Assembly: GCA_030247855.1 (NCBI GenBank)
Contig: JAPDRN010000120.1
Coordinates: 1 to 64,000, forward strand
DNA: 64,000 nucleotides
From: Knufia peltigerae
Lineage: Eukaryota; Ascomycota; Eurotiomycetes; Chaetothyriales; Trichomeriaceae
Reading direction: 5' to 3'
Shown here: piece by piece, positions 11,367 through 23,272 of the stretch
Layout: the number at the start of each line of letters is the position of its first letter
Position numbering within the stretch: the stretch's first letter is position 1
Notes under the pieces: model-generated
Seen by the model: only the letters and a program-made list of their open reading frames with translations
Database searches by the model: none
What the model was told of the DNA's origin: nothing
Made by a program: the position numbers and the translations under genes

Positions 11367-12102
11367 CGTGATTTTTGATATTTCCCTTGTCGTCGTCAAC
11401 TTTGAATCGTCTTTTTGAATCAGAATGACGGACTCAATCGACACGTCCAAATCAAAAAAAAGAACGATAACTTGGGGAATTGTCTATGCCATAGATTTCT
11501 AGCTAGTCGCATGATGTGGGAGACCCGGTTCAAAAGAAGATGTCACCACTTTCTGCTTCGCTACACCTTTTTGTCTTCACCACCAGTCTCGATCAAGGCG
11601 AAAGAGAGAAGCGGGAGGGACTCCATTGCCGAAGACCCAGGCACCGACGGTAATCTCCGCCAGAATTCGATAAGAGAGCCATGATCATCATCCCGCAGGC
11701 ACATTTCTACAGAGCGAAGGCGTGCGCCCTTCGATCGATATCAAAAGCTAAGCAGCATGTGCTTCGTACGAGAAGCTATAAGCAGACGAAACTGAGGGCA
11801 AGGCGATTGACGATGTGGTAGAGCACACTTCGCAATGAGCACCATATTATGTCAACACATGATCGTGTCATGCTTGCAAGCCACTCGTTTCATATAGGAA
11901 TCAAATCCACAGCCTGGTCACCTCTACCGATGACCGTGAGATACTTTTGAAAAGCCTTGCCATAGAACTATATGCCCTTGGCCTGACGATAATTAAGCAC
12001 ACAAATGAACGCATATACACATTGGTTGATTCGTATCATAACCCCCCCAGAAAGCACATGCAGAGAAACGCCCGCTCAATGCAATCATTCGTACTCCGTT
12101 CC
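11367..12102. other. Intergenic spacer
   Basis: A 736-base spacer between two minus-strand genes, with no convincing ORF, tRNA or repeat. Confidence 0.5.
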
Positions 12103-14268
12103 TCATAATCCTTCACTACCTGACTCACTCTTGTTCTTGAATCGACTCAGAACACTTGAACTCCGGTTTCGATTCTCATGTCCCATGGTCATTGCTCTAA
12201 ATTTGAGCGGACTGCTACCGGGACTATCAGGAGTATAGCCACTTTCAAGTCTGCCAATATGTGCCATAAGCGCCGTATTTTCTTTCTGGAGCTCGCCGAT
12301 TTGACGGGTATAGATCTCTTGTTCAGACTTCAAAAGCTCGAGTTCTGCTCTGGCTTCGTCTCGTTCTCGAGTGAGACGAACTCTTTCGTCTTTCTCGCTC
12401 TGTTTCCGCTTCTTCTCGGCTAGCTTTTTCGCCTGCTTCTTCGTTTTCTGCTCCAACTTGGCCACTTCTTTGTTGTACTTTTCTTCGTGTTTTTTGAGCT
12501 CTTTCTCGTGCTTGATATGTGCCTTTTTAATGGCCTCATGTTCCTTTTTGTTGTCTTTCGAAGCCTGACTTGACATTTTTTCACGCTGTTGAGCAAATTT
12601 CGAATCCAAGGTTGCCTTACGTTCCGCGAGCCTCGCAAGCTCCTTATCATGTTGCAAGATTAACTGACTTTCCGTGGTGTTCTCAGATAAAGACTTTGAA
12701 GAGATTGAGGGATCCTCGTCTGAATTGAGATGTGAATCCGCAGAGGCGAAGGATAGAGTTGATACCGTTGATGAAGCATCGTCATCATCTTGATCTTCAA
12801 CCGTTTGAAAGTGTGGCTCGGCCGGTGTGGCTTCTGACGGGGGACTGGTCAGTGGAGTCAAATTGGGAACATGATCTTTGACCACTTGAGGTGTGTAATG
12901 GTTCAGCGCCTCGGCGACTGTTGCCACCAGACCCGAAGATGATGACGATGGCCGTTCCACATCGACTGCTTCTGCTTTCGGTGTGGATGCCTCTTCGTGC
13001 TCCCTGATGCCGGCGAGGGTACCATTTGCTTCCCAGCTCGCGAAACTCTCTCTGTGACGAGTTTGAGGTCTAGAAGGGGACTTGTCCAGAAATTCGTCGT
13101 CTTCCTCTCTCTGGCAGGCCCAGTCGAGAAACTTTACCGCATCCGTACAGATGCTTCCAGGAGTCCCTCTCTCGACCATGAAACGAGGAACACTACCGCC
13201 AGGATCGCTTCGGGTAACCATGATCCACTCGACTGGATGATCTTCGGGGTCATACTGTTGGCTTGAATGTGGTGCAGGACTTGAGCTGAGAGCTGCGCCG
13301 ACTGTGGCACCCCTCTTCCTACCAGGAGAAACATCCCGGCCCCGAGATCCATGCGTCTCAACCTGAAGGTGTTTGTCGATATGAGAATCATGTTCGGAAG
13401 TCTGGTGCTTCTCAGCATTGTGTTTCAAGACATCCTTCTCCAATGAACCCTCATGGTGACCCAAACGACTTAGATCTGTTGATGAGGTAGTGGTCTTGAG
13501 TTTTCGAGGAATTTCACGTATGAACTCTACAGATTCATACTGGCCTCTGATGAACCCATTTCCGGGTTGGGTCTCGGGGTGATTGCAGGGTTTAGAAATG
13601 ATCATATAATGTCGGGGAGGGAGTTCATGAGAATTGTCATGCTGTGTCAACGCCTTTGACGATGTGACTAGGAGTGTCACAAAGTCCCGAGGTGTCGTTG
13701 GACCAGGGAACTGGGCACTGAGCTTGTAAACCTCGACCGTGCCTCTATTAGGAATGCTAATTTCTTCGACTCTTTGATCTGCGCCAATGCCTCTGATATT
13801 GCCTTCCCCAGGGGCACCTTGTACTGCCAACGAGGTAGGGAACTCTCTTTCAAAGCCTTTCTTGAACCTACTGAAACCTAGGCCTTCATGGACGCTTCGA
13901 CGCGCGAACCATGCACCTTTCCCGTCTTTGCTGCTGGCTTTATAGACTGAAATTCCTAGAGGGTTCTCTTTCGCAGACAGTTTGATTGGCTTTCCCCATT
14001 CTTTCTGCAGCGATGCGTACTCGGACGGCGGTGGCGGACTTCGAGCTGAAGAGGGTCTGATTTCGGAGGCGCGAGAGGCTATTGAGCCTGTGGTATGCGC
14101 ACGATCGCGGTGAGAAGGATCAGGGTCAGGAATAGGGATAGACTCGATCACGGTTTGGGCCTGTGAGAAGAGGTCGGCTAGAAAAGAATCTAATTCATCT
14201 GGATTTTGAGGAATATCAGACCAGTCGCAGGGTGAAAGAGCCTTCAAGGCCGAGTGCAGAGCCGACAT
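12103..14268 (-). CDS. DUF3074 (START-like) protein with C-terminal coiled coil
   Basis: An intronless 721-codon gene with a clear ATG. Residues of roughly 90-270 match the fungal DUF3074 pattern (WGKPIKLSAKENPLGISVYK, then WFARRSVHEGL and a PRDFVTLL segment), which has a START-like lipid-binding fold. A long, low-complexity Ser/Pro/acid middle follows. A highly charged Lys/Glu/Arg heptad-like coiled coil occupies about 550-680. The tail is Ser-rich. By family, lipid binding or membrane-contact tethering is possible, but no function is established. The lack of introns and long linker are usual for this family in Pezizomycotina. Confidence 0.82.
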   Translation of the reverse strand: MSALHSALKALSPCDWSDIPQNPDELDSFLADLFSQAQTVIESIPIPDPDPSHRDRAHTTGSIASRASEIRPSSARSPPPPSEYASLQKEWGKPIKLSAKENPLGISVYKASSKDGKGAWFARRSVHEGLGFSRFKKGFEREFPTSLAVQGAPGEGNIRGIGADQRVEEISIPNRGTVEVYKLSAQFPGPTTPRDFVTLLVTSSKALTQHDNSHELPPRHYMIISKPCNHPETQPGNGFIRGQYESVEFIREIPRKLKTTTSSTDLSRLGHHEGSLEKDVLKHNAEKHQTSEHDSHIDKHLQVETHGSRGRDVSPGRKRGATVGAALSSSPAPHSSQQYDPEDHPVEWIMVTRSDPGGSVPRFMVERGTPGSICTDAVKFLDWACQREEDDEFLDKSPSRPQTRHRESFASWEANGTLAGIREHEEASTPKAEAVDVERPSSSSSGLVATVAEALNHYTPQVVKDHVPNLTPLTSPPSEATPAEPHFQTVEDQDDDDASSTVSTLSFASADSHLNSDEDPSISSKSLSENTTESQLILQHDKELARLAERKATLDSKFAQQREKMSSQASKDNKKEHEAIKKAHIKHEKELKKHEEKYNKEVAKLEQKTKKQAKKLAEKKRKQSEKDERVRLTRERDEARAELELLKSEQEIYTRQIGELQKENTALMAHIGRLESGYTPDSPGSSPLKFRAMTMGHENRNRSSSVLSRFKNKSESGSEGL

Positions 14269-15752
14269 CTCGCCAGTGCACCACGTTGAAGGAGCGATAC
14301 GGTTAAGATAGCGGCATGGAGAGCATCACAGGAGGGGCGAGAGAGAGGTAATGGCTAGGTAGTCAATGATAGGAGAGCAAACCAAAAGAGGTCCTTTCTA
14401 AAGCATTGGTATACTCATGATGACTGAGCATCTGGATTGCTCGAAAGAGTAAAAGTCGAGAAGCTTGAGATGCATAGGCGGGACAATAATGAATACGAAC
14501 AGCGTCGGTGACCATCAATGATTGAATGACGCCGTGTCGGAAGAGCAGGAAACGAGGCAGAATGCATTATGCCACAGCGTCATAGGTGCGTGACTGAGAT
14601 TCACTTTGCAGGGGTCTTAAGTAATCAGCGTCACTCGGCTGCATTCTCTCTGCTCTGCCAGCCTCTCCAGAAATCTGAATACGGGCCGATGCAACAGCCT
14701 AAAAGTCCACCGACTTTGGGCCTTCGAGGAGAGTTCTAGGCATGGCTAAAATGCCCAGTCCACGCTTCTCGGGCCCTCGGCTGACACGATGATGCCCACA
14801 AATACCACCTGGAGCAGAACCCACAAACACTGGAGAAGATGTTCACATTTGTTTGAGATTATCTTTATGTATCGAGCACAAAATGCCTCTTTATGTTCCA
14901 GCATCAGATTCCTCGTCCACTCAATGGACTGAAAAGGCTCCCTCGACTCCAGGCCGAAGATATAGGAGATGACCCTATATACCACACTCCATCGTCTTTG
15001 CCACTCCCGTCGAACTGTCATAGCTGCCCACAAAGTCACGGACTTCGATGGTTGTCATTCTCTGCCACAGGCATGGTATAACTTCCAGCCACGACTCGTT
15101 CCACGAAACAAGCAAAGAGATGTCCTGCAGTACGGCACTGAGTACCACATGCCCGATGTGATAGCTCACCACCGTGTCGGTGCTCAGACCTTGAATTGTT
15201 GGCAACCAGTGACAACAAGTCTTCGGTCCAAACAGGCGTGTCGCGCTCTCTCATCAACGAGACTAGCCCAATGACAAAAAGAAGTGACTCTCACCCCGAC
15301 TCAAATAAGAAATCCATGCATATATCCCAAACCTCCCATACCAGCCGTGAGGCTTTCCGTTCTTGCGAAAAATAAGGGACTGTATCCAACCCAGGGATAT
15401 CATATATATGCCAACCAGCCGACCTGCGCTGGGGTATGCTCGGAGCGTTTCCAAATCCCACAACAAGACAAACAAAAGCAAAAGCAGAGTAGAATCAAAA
15501 TCCCCACGCTTGCTGGAAAATCAAACCCCGTTCCCCGTACCGTATTATTCCAATATTCCCATGTCAAATGCAGAGTGGTATCCTTGTGTCGCTAAAATCA
15601 AGATCAGAAACTCCAATGGTGATGCTCAAGGCTATAAATTCCCGCTTGCTTTTGTGATCGTCTTTGTTCGGAAGACTGCAATATCAAGAGCGCTGTTGCC
15701 TGGTATCATGGTGTGCAGTGTTAAAGGCAATGTCCACATCCACTGTTCATCG
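14269..15752. other. Intergenic spacer
   Basis: A 1.5 kb stretch between two minus-strand genes. It will include the 3' UTR of the hypothetical gene at 15753. Several ORFs of 60-100 codons occur on both strands, but none shows domain-like composition or splice partners that I could trust. Confidence 0.5.
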
Positions 15753-16817
15753 TCACATGGCCGTCGCATAAGGCATCGTGTATTCTTGATAACGATCCCA
15801 CCCGAATGTGCTCAGGCTTGCAGATGTACTGCACGGCTGTTGAGTCAACATACTGGGGAGAGGGAGCGGTGCGAAGGACGATGCGCTCGACGGAGTGCTG
15901 TAAGCTGGAGAGCTGTAGTATTGCGGCGCGCTATAAGCAGCTGAAGAGTACGGCTGGCTGAAGGAAGGTGTTGGTGACGGCAGCTGAATTTCGTGCATGC
16001 CCACCCCCGTCCAAATGTTCTGGTTCGAGTCACAGGACGAGACTGGACTTGGGCTCGACGGGATAATCTTCCACGCCTCGACGGGCGCAGGTTGGATGGC
16101 CTGCATATGTTGCGAGGGCCACCACTGTTCTGCGCCTGTCGAGCTTGGAAGCAGCGGGGTCGGGCGGACGACATCTACAATCCTCGGCGGAGGCGGTAGA
16201 AGCGGAACGTAGAGCCCCATGACGGCGGCGCGAACCTCGTCGCTCCGCCCACACAGGAGTTCGCCGGCACCATCTTCTTCCATGCCCTCCAAGGCATGGA
16301 CATTCGTCCTATAGACAAATTTGTTGGCAGCTTGGACAAACTCGTCCTGCAACTTTTTCAGTTGTGCTTCCTTCTCGGACCATGACCAGGTCTTTGCCGC
16401 CGTGTCGACGGAGAAGACATCTTTATGATACTCGACCAGCGAATCAATCGTGTCTTGGGTAAGCTTGAAGGCGACCTCGTTCTGCGACACCATGTCGACG
16501 TGTACGACGTAGGCTTCGATGTGGATTAGTTGATAGTTGAACAAGGCCTCCACCAGCGGATTTGAGTCTGTCCGTAACTCGGCTTCCGGTGCCTTGGAGA
16601 CCATGATGGAACACAATGACCAGATGGCATTCGGCGAGGAGAGCGTCTCGGTCAAACATTTCGTGTGCTGCGGAACACTGTTGAGCGGGCGCTTGATCTT
16701 GTTGATTCTCTTGAGGGTGGCCGTCAGCCACGGTTCCACTTTGGTGTTGAGCACCACATTGCATGTCGATCGCGGGGCAAAGGCAGCAGCAGAGGCGGGT
16801 AACAATATTGTCGGCAT
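15753..16817 (-). CDS. Hypothetical protein with Pro/Ser/Tyr-rich C-terminus
   Basis: A single-exon gene of 354 codons from the ATG at 16817. The same frame stays open upstream to about 17240, but that part reads as Arg/Phe/Leu-rich translation of a pyrimidine-rich leader, so I treat it as 5' UTR. The first 200 residues are mostly alpha-helical in composition, with a DxSxxxxxW-EKEAQLKKLQDEF-like amphipathic segment. The last 150 are rich in Pro, Ser, Tyr and Gln (SAPQYYSSPAYS-type repeats) and probably disordered. I do not recognise the family. It could act as a scaffold or nuclear factor, but nothing in the sequence proves this. Confidence 0.65.
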   Translation of the reverse strand: MPTILLPASAAAFAPRSTCNVVLNTKVEPWLTATLKRINKIKRPLNSVPQHTKCLTETLSSPNAIWSLCSIMVSKAPEAELRTDSNPLVEALFNYQLIHIEAYVVHVDMVSQNEVAFKLTQDTIDSLVEYHKDVFSVDTAAKTWSWSEKEAQLKKLQDEFVQAANKFVYRTNVHALEGMEEDGAGELLCGRSDEVRAAVMGLYVPLLPPPPRIVDVVRPTPLLPSSTGAEQWWPSQHMQAIQPAPVEAWKIIPSSPSPVSSCDSNQNIWTGVGMHEIQLPSPTPSFSQPYSSAAYSAPQYYSSPAYSTPSSASSFAPLPLPSMLTQQPCSTSASLSTFGWDRYQEYTMPYATAM

Positions 16818-19800
16818 TATGAATTGGATATCGATCTGATTCTGGGTTCTATTGTAGCGTCGTCGTCTCTGACGGGAACATGTACGGGTAGTGAAGAGAG
16901 ATGATCGAATAAGCAGAAGGCGAGGTGAGTCCAGTAGGAGAGATGGGAAGAAGAAATCAAAGAAACCCTGATGAGAGATTGAGTGTTTTATTCTTTTCGT
17001 GCGAATGCGAAGGCGGTCCCAACGAGGGAAGTGGCGTGCACGCCTTGCGAGAGAGAGGAAGAGAGGATGGAAATGAGAGTATGGATGAGATTCAGGGTAG
17101 AGGGAAGGGCGAGGGCGGAAATGGCGGGGATGGACGAAACAGGCAAAGAAGGGTGGTATAAGAAGGAGGAGAGAGCCGTACCTTATATCGAGAGGAACGT
17201 GAGCAAACGTCGCCAGTAGAGACATTGATAGGCTGGACAAGGAAGAGCTAAAGATGGAGACCTGGCGCAGCAGCCGATATGCAGTTGGATGGAGTCAGTC
17301 TTAGAGACCTTTTTACGGAATCGTATCTAGGCTAAGTAGTCATGACGATGGTGGAAGTCGGATGTGAGCGAAAGCGAGCAGTGAAGAATGAAGACGGGAA
17401 TACGACTACCAGTACGGAGCAAGAATGCTTCGTCTCTACCTACAGTAGATTTAGACGTGGAACAGGGATCAGGAAACCGGGACAAACAGGGACAAAGAGG
17501 GAAAAAGAAGGAGAGGAAGAGGAGCCACCACGATGTACTGTACAATAATACAGAGTATACAATACGAGTATCAAATCGAGTATGGACAAGACGGAGGAGG
17601 CGAAAGGCGCACGCAATGAGAACGAGGCGCAGACAAAACTCTTCGAATTCTGTTTTGCTGGAGTCGCCGAAATCTCCAGCATCTGCACGATTCCCACCTG
17701 CAGTACGAGACGGAGTGCGACTAGATTGAGTGAGTAACCGAGCGAGGAAGATGCCCATCCATGTCCCTCTTTCCTTCTTCTCTTCTTCTTCATCGCTTGT
17801 TCCAGCAATAGTAACAGGGGTCCTTTTTCATCACCATACTCCGTACCCTCACAAAATATCCGTATGAGTACGGAGTACTCCGTACAGTGTGTCCAAAGAT
17901 TGCAGGTATTCGTAATCTGATACTCCATAGGGACTCAATACGTTGTCACTAAACACATCCTCTTCCCACCATCACCACCCATAATCACCAAAACAACAAC
18001 AAAAACACCACACCCCATGGACCTTGGATCCCCTGGTAATGGTCAGATGCAAATGTAAGGTAACAAACTACAGGATCTGTCTGACCCGGTTCCGGCGACG
18101 GCTACAGCAGGAACAGAGTCGTTGCTCATCTCCACCTCCTCAACCTCTTTCGTCAAAATTCCTAACTTTTTCCTGCACCTGCGCTACGTCTGCAGCTTGC
18201 ATCTACGCTACTGCACGTCCTGAGCAACTTTGGCCGCTGCTGAGCATCGTTACAGCTGGGCCGGGGCATCCACCTTCCAGCTGAGCCCATGGTCGTCCAA
18301 AAGTCACCCGTTCACTCTAGTCATCATCACGAGTCGCCTTGCGAACCAGCCCTGCAGACTGTTAGCCCCCCCGTATGCAAGATCAGCAATACAGTCCGGC
18401 CTAGTAAGTCCTTTGGGATTTTGCCCTTCTCGGCTTCTCACTGGTGGCTTCTTTCTTCTTCCGACCCTTCTCGAAATCATTGTCTGATTGCCAATATCCG
18501 AGTTTGATCACCACTTTGGTCAAATTCCTCAAACAAAATCCCAACCAGCCATGTCCAAATGCCTCGACTGGCTGACGTCTACTTGATCAGCAAGCCGCCT
18601 GGCCCGTGGAAACTCGGCTGGCCCCGAGGGACGTGTGGATTGTCCTTTCCAGAAGAACCGAATTATCCGCAAACGCTTCTAGATTCCCTAATCCTGGTTT
18701 CTGGACTGCTTCGTAAACGCATGCTAGATCACTCCTACGAGGCCTTTCCACAATCTTACCACCGTGCAATCAACAACATCCCATCATTCCGAGAGGGCAA
18801 AAAGTTTGTACATTCCCGCAATGCGTGAAACAAACCTTCGCGTAGTCTGAGATGCCGTTGTCAGAGGCGCCAGGAGGTTTGGCCTGGACTGCAATCGCAG
18901 TTGGCGCCCTCGCAGGAAGTCCTCCCCAAGTTTGCCTCCTCTTTTAACCCCAAGCCTTGGTCGGCGGTCTCAAAACTCTACGAGAAGGTATACAGTCACG
19001 AACACCATTTGCAGTCCCAGAATTGTGGTACATTTTCCGCTCGTTTCAGGAACGTGAGCGAACCCCTCGGCCCTTTCCAAGCGTTGAAAAGGTCGGCGAA
19101 GGAGCTTTCAAAGACTCATCTCACCTACAATGGGCATGTCTGATGGCGGGAGGATGGCAAATACAGCACAACCAGTCATTGGCATCTTGAGGCTGGTCGT
19201 TGCGAATCCGCCCGAGCTAGTAGCGGCCGACAGCTGAGGTGATCCTCGTAAAATGGCATCTCTGGACATGCATTGGTCGTATGCAGTGGAACCCAGCGCC
19301 GTACACTAAATCAACATCCCTGTTCTGAAGGTTCATTGGCTGTGACAATCTCTCCTGCCTTGCCATGGCCCCGGCATCATGTGATGGGAATAGTCATAGA
19401 ATGTCATGTTTATGGGTTATGTAGCCCCCGGAACAAGAAGATACAAGTCGCAGCAGCCGCCGACCAAATGCTCTGTGGACTGTGATGCTTGTTTCAGATT
19501 ATTATCCCAAACGGTGACTGACAAGACGATGACGACGGTGGTATCGATAAATGAAGGACTCAAGACCCCAGCAGACGATCAGCGGCATGGGCTGAACCTC
19601 GCGTAGACGCCGTGCAGACTCGTGCAGCAACTAGACTTTGTTTTCATGCCGGCAACACCGACGAAGCCACCTGTGGCACAGTGAAGCAATGTGGCAGTGC
19701 CGGCTCTAATTTTGTCCGGTTGACCGGAATTACCGATACTTACAGTCACGTGTTGCCCCCAGATCTCTTCCCAAAAATGACGTATGGAGACTGTAAGTCA

Positions 19801-21547
19801 AGTCGTACCAAGCCATTCTTTTCAGGATTTTTGTTTCTCTTCACTCTGCTTCTGCAAGTTCACTCCAGCATAGCAGGGCACAAAACTTGCTCCCTGCATT
19901 TTTGCTGATGACGATCAACTGCAGACTTTTGACATGATTTTTGTGCATGCTCGTTGCAATGATCGCTGGTAATAACCTGACCGAGTGCAACCTGGCAAAA
20001 GTTGTCGAACATGAGTTGTACCTTAGGTGCCTGAGGTACCATTGGACTTTCAAAGATCATTTTCTCGCATGTTGCCGTCCGGTCTCACACCCACTCCAAA
20101 CCAACAGTCATGGCCTTTTTCTCCATGGTAATACTGCTGGTACCAGTTTTCTCCTGTCCTGGGAACCTGCGGCAGATGACAAATTGAGCATCCATGTCAG
20201 CTGAGCTGAGCGCCGCAATAGTATACAGCTCGCCGGGCACTTACGCCACTGCGAAGACCAAGTGGAGAGGAGACTCATCGATCCCCATTGATACCCTCAC
20301 AGTGGCACAATATCATGTTTTGGAATGACGACCTGGTTGCAAATGTGCATCCGGGTCTTAGGTTCTTCATCGATATCGTTATTTTCCAGTCTAGGGCAAA
20401 GTATCCTGCGATGTTGTGACACACGTTTCTCCCTATCGCATGGGTTGGGTTGCACACACCATGTGCTCGGACACATTGGGAATTTTACCCGTTCAGAGTT
20501 GCATCTAAAGAGAATAGACGTTTGTGGTGAGAGACATGTCCTTCCCAGAACTTTGACAACAGTGACACCTCTGTGCGATGAGGACAAAGTGGTCGATCGC
20601 CCAAGCCTTACTCCTCGATACATCTCAACACCGTCACGCTTTTTGCATGAGCAGGTTTGTACTATGACTGCGGCCTGCCTTCCAGTAGCGTGATGACTAC
20701 AGAAATGAGCCATTCCCCTGCTTCAGATGCCGTATGTTGTTTGATGATGGGTTTATGCCCAAATGGCCTCCAATATTCAAGAAGCTGGCATATCAAAGGC
20801 TATGTTTGAAGGACAGAAGAGCAGAACAGGTGAAGCTAATGTCGTTAAGTGGCAACGTACGCTCTTCAATACGTGCCTATTTACCTGCCACTTCCGTGTC
20901 ATAGGGATTCTACCTGGCCAGGAGATGACTTGTAACAGGGGAGAAACTCCCTAAGAATAGCCCCTTTTTGTAGCAGCCTTGCAAACTTATTGTAGGTGAC
21001 TACTGGGTACGCAAGGCTAGTCATCAAGAGCAGAATGTGAGGCTTACAGTACAGGGTGATGGGCAAAGGGGGAAATGCCATGACTTATTTTTGGAACAAT
21101 AGACTGCGAAGGCTTTAGGTGCGGCCTTCCGGGCTACTCGAACAGGCTTAGAGGCCTTCTAGTGAATCGGCCCTGACTGGCGCCTTAGGGCTTAGAGTGC
21201 TTGGAAAGTCGGAGGTTCCTGTCCCGGCCCCCGATTTTGAACTCCCCATCAGGCCAGCTGAATTGCTCTTTTTCAATATCTTCATCAAGACAATCATCAA
21301 CGTCACGTTCATTTTATCTTCGAAACATTCATTTGATTCGCATCACCCTTCTTCAGCTCCTACTCGAGTCGTGGCTTCCTACAAGCTACGTTGATAACAA
21401 TTTTAAGATACTTCCGGATTCTCCCCCCGTCAGCTTCGGGGCGAGACAATCAAAAATAATCGTTAGCTGTTATCCCGGTCGACAAAAGACGCTAGAACCT
21501 GCTTCACCACGACTAGCCGTCTCAATTGCGTTTGTATTCTCTCCAAG
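16818..21547. other. Long gene-free stretch (about 4.7 kb)
   Basis: This is the longest region without a recognisable gene. The first 400 bases are probably the purine-rich (plus-strand) leader of the hypothetical gene at 15753. Beyond that, many short ORFs occur on both strands, none longer than about 160 codons and none with recognisable motifs. No terminal repeats, transposase or reverse-transcriptase signatures, and no tRNA are visible. A 16-base palindrome lies at 17869-17884. The region may hold non-coding RNA, a decayed gene or long regulatory DNA. Confidence 0.5.
17869..17884. repeat. Perfect 16-base palindrome
   Basis: The sequence TACGGAGTACTCCGTA reads identically on both strands. 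It is a fusion of two copies of the nonamer TACGGAGTA in opposite orientation sharing the central TA. Further single copies in the TACTCCGTA orientation lie at 17837-17845, 1837-1845 and 53181-53189. It may be a dimeric binding site or a hairpin; neither is proven. Confidence 0.6.
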
Positions 21548-22588
21548 ATGCCTGGTTATCTGAGACCTACTCTGAAAGTGGCCGGAGTGGCTGCTGCCGG
21601 TGCTGGACTGGCCTACAGCGGATATCGACATTACAATTCGACATCCTTTTTCTTCACACCAGTCCACGCCGAGACTCTCCCATCGGACTCTCGAGCTGCT
21701 CTGAAGAAAATGGAGTGGAAGGGATTTACCGAGCTCAAACTTCAGAGTTCTGAGATAGTCAACCACAATGTCAAGCGATTGACGTTTGCTCTGCCCGATG
21801 ATGAATCAATCACTGGCATTTCTCCCATCAGTACGTTCTGATATTGCCATCCCTCATTGGACTCTTACTTATATAATACCAGCCTCTCTATTGACCCAAC
21901 ATACTCCGGAAGGTGCTTGGGTCCCTGTCTTCAGGCCATACACACCAGTCAGCGACAACGGTAATTTCATCCCCCGCTTGCTGCTCATGTTCATTAGCTG
22001 ATCAACATAGATGTCCCTGGTACCGTCACATTCATGATCAAGAAGTACCCAAATGGCAAGGGCTCCGGCAAGATGCATTCCTTGCAGCCGGGCGACTCGA
22101 TGAAATTCAAACCACTCCACGAGTTTGACTACAAACCCAACCAGTTCTCTGCAATCACCTGTATCGCTGGTGGTTCGGGCATCACTCCAATCTATCAACT
22201 CACTCGTAACATCCTCAACAACCCAGAGGACAAGACCAAGATCGCCCTGGTATACGCCAACAATACCGAAGAGGATATCCTCCTGAAGAAGGAATTCGAT
22301 GAACTCGCTCAGAAGTATCCCGAACGCTTCACCAGATCCTATGTTGTCAGCAAAACCACTCCTCAGAATGAGACTTCATACGAAACAGGTTACGTCAACA
22401 AGGCACTTTTGAGCAAAGTCATGCCGCACAAGATGAATGAACGGAACATCAAAGTCCTTGTGAGCGGACCTCCACCGATGGTTGAAAGCATTGCTGGAGC
22501 CAAGGGTGGCTTTGGCTGGACCCAAGGTAGCATTGGAGGTATTCTCGGCGAACTGGGATACACCAAGGAAGAAGTGCACAAGTTCTAG
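21548..22588 (+). CDS. MCR1: NADH-cytochrome b5 reductase, mitochondrial (MCR1-type)
   Basis: Three exons, 21548-21830, 21883-21960 and 22011-22588, with phase-1 introns of 52 and 50 bases, give 312 residues. The enzyme passes electrons from NADH through FAD to cytochrome b5. The N-terminus has a short hydrophobic anchor (about residues 10-27) expected in the mitochondrial outer membrane or intermembrane space. The FAD-binding RPYT motif is at 112-115, followed by the GGSGITP nucleotide-binding segment, the SGPPPM segment and the family-typical C-terminus EVHKF. Length and layout match fungal MCR1. It may support ergosterol and fatty-acid desaturation redox chemistry. Confidence 0.93.
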
Positions 22589-23272
22589 ACAAAAGTTGTA
22601 TTCGAAGAAATTTCCTTGTTTTCGTACAGTGTGTATATTAGTAGAAGCGAGTATTATAGATATCATTTTTCGAGTCGTCGAAGCTCATCTCTTTCAAATA
22701 ATGATCGTATACTGTATATTGACTTACGGAGTTGACTATCGATTGTTGTAGATAACTTCATCTCAGGTTGGCTGTGTGCGTGGATTGATTTTGCTGACTA
22801 ATACAGTCCCGATATTTCGTTTTCGTACTCGTACTCGTACCCCGTACGATTTTCTGCCTGTGTTCGTGGCCGGTCGAACTCATCCGCTAGTTAAGGGCTC
22901 AACAGGAGCTTGATGGAGTCCCACACTCGCATTCTTATCTCCTCGCGGCATTATAATTCTCCATCAGACACACTATCACCGTCTCTCGTCCGAATCATAC
23001 GCAATCCTGCGTCTCAATCTGGATCTGTGTCTGGCCAGACTTCGCACCATTCATTGTGTGGCATCATCGGGCCGGGATGGAATGGAAGGGAATCCACTAG
23101 CAGTTCTCTGCTTTGTCTGAGCGCAGCGAACGCCTCTTTCCGGTCTACGCGTGGCCCCGGTACGAACAGGAGGGTGACATCTCTCAACCATGCAAGCCTT
23201 TGGTATGTCTTCCTCTCTTCCTCTCAATCCAAGCCGTGGCATGGACTTTCCACGTCCCCCCTTTCGAGGACC
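22589..23272. other. Intergenic spacer
   Basis: A 684-base spacer between two plus-strand genes. It has a short tandem CGTACT-type run near 22825-22842 and no convincing ORF of its own. Confidence 0.5.

Noticed and set aside
16818..17240. N-terminal extension of the hypothetical gene at 15753
   Set aside because: The frame is open, but the residues look like translated 5' UTR and a good ATG exists at 16817.
17327..17928. Minus-strand ORFs of 143 and 162 codons upstream of the hypothetical gene
   Set aside because: They are Ser/Leu/Phe/Arg-rich translations of a purine/pyrimidine-biased leader and overlap each other in different frames.
20297..20713. Opposed ORFs of 138 and 122 codons
   Set aside because: They overlap on opposite strands with no motif, so neither can be supported.
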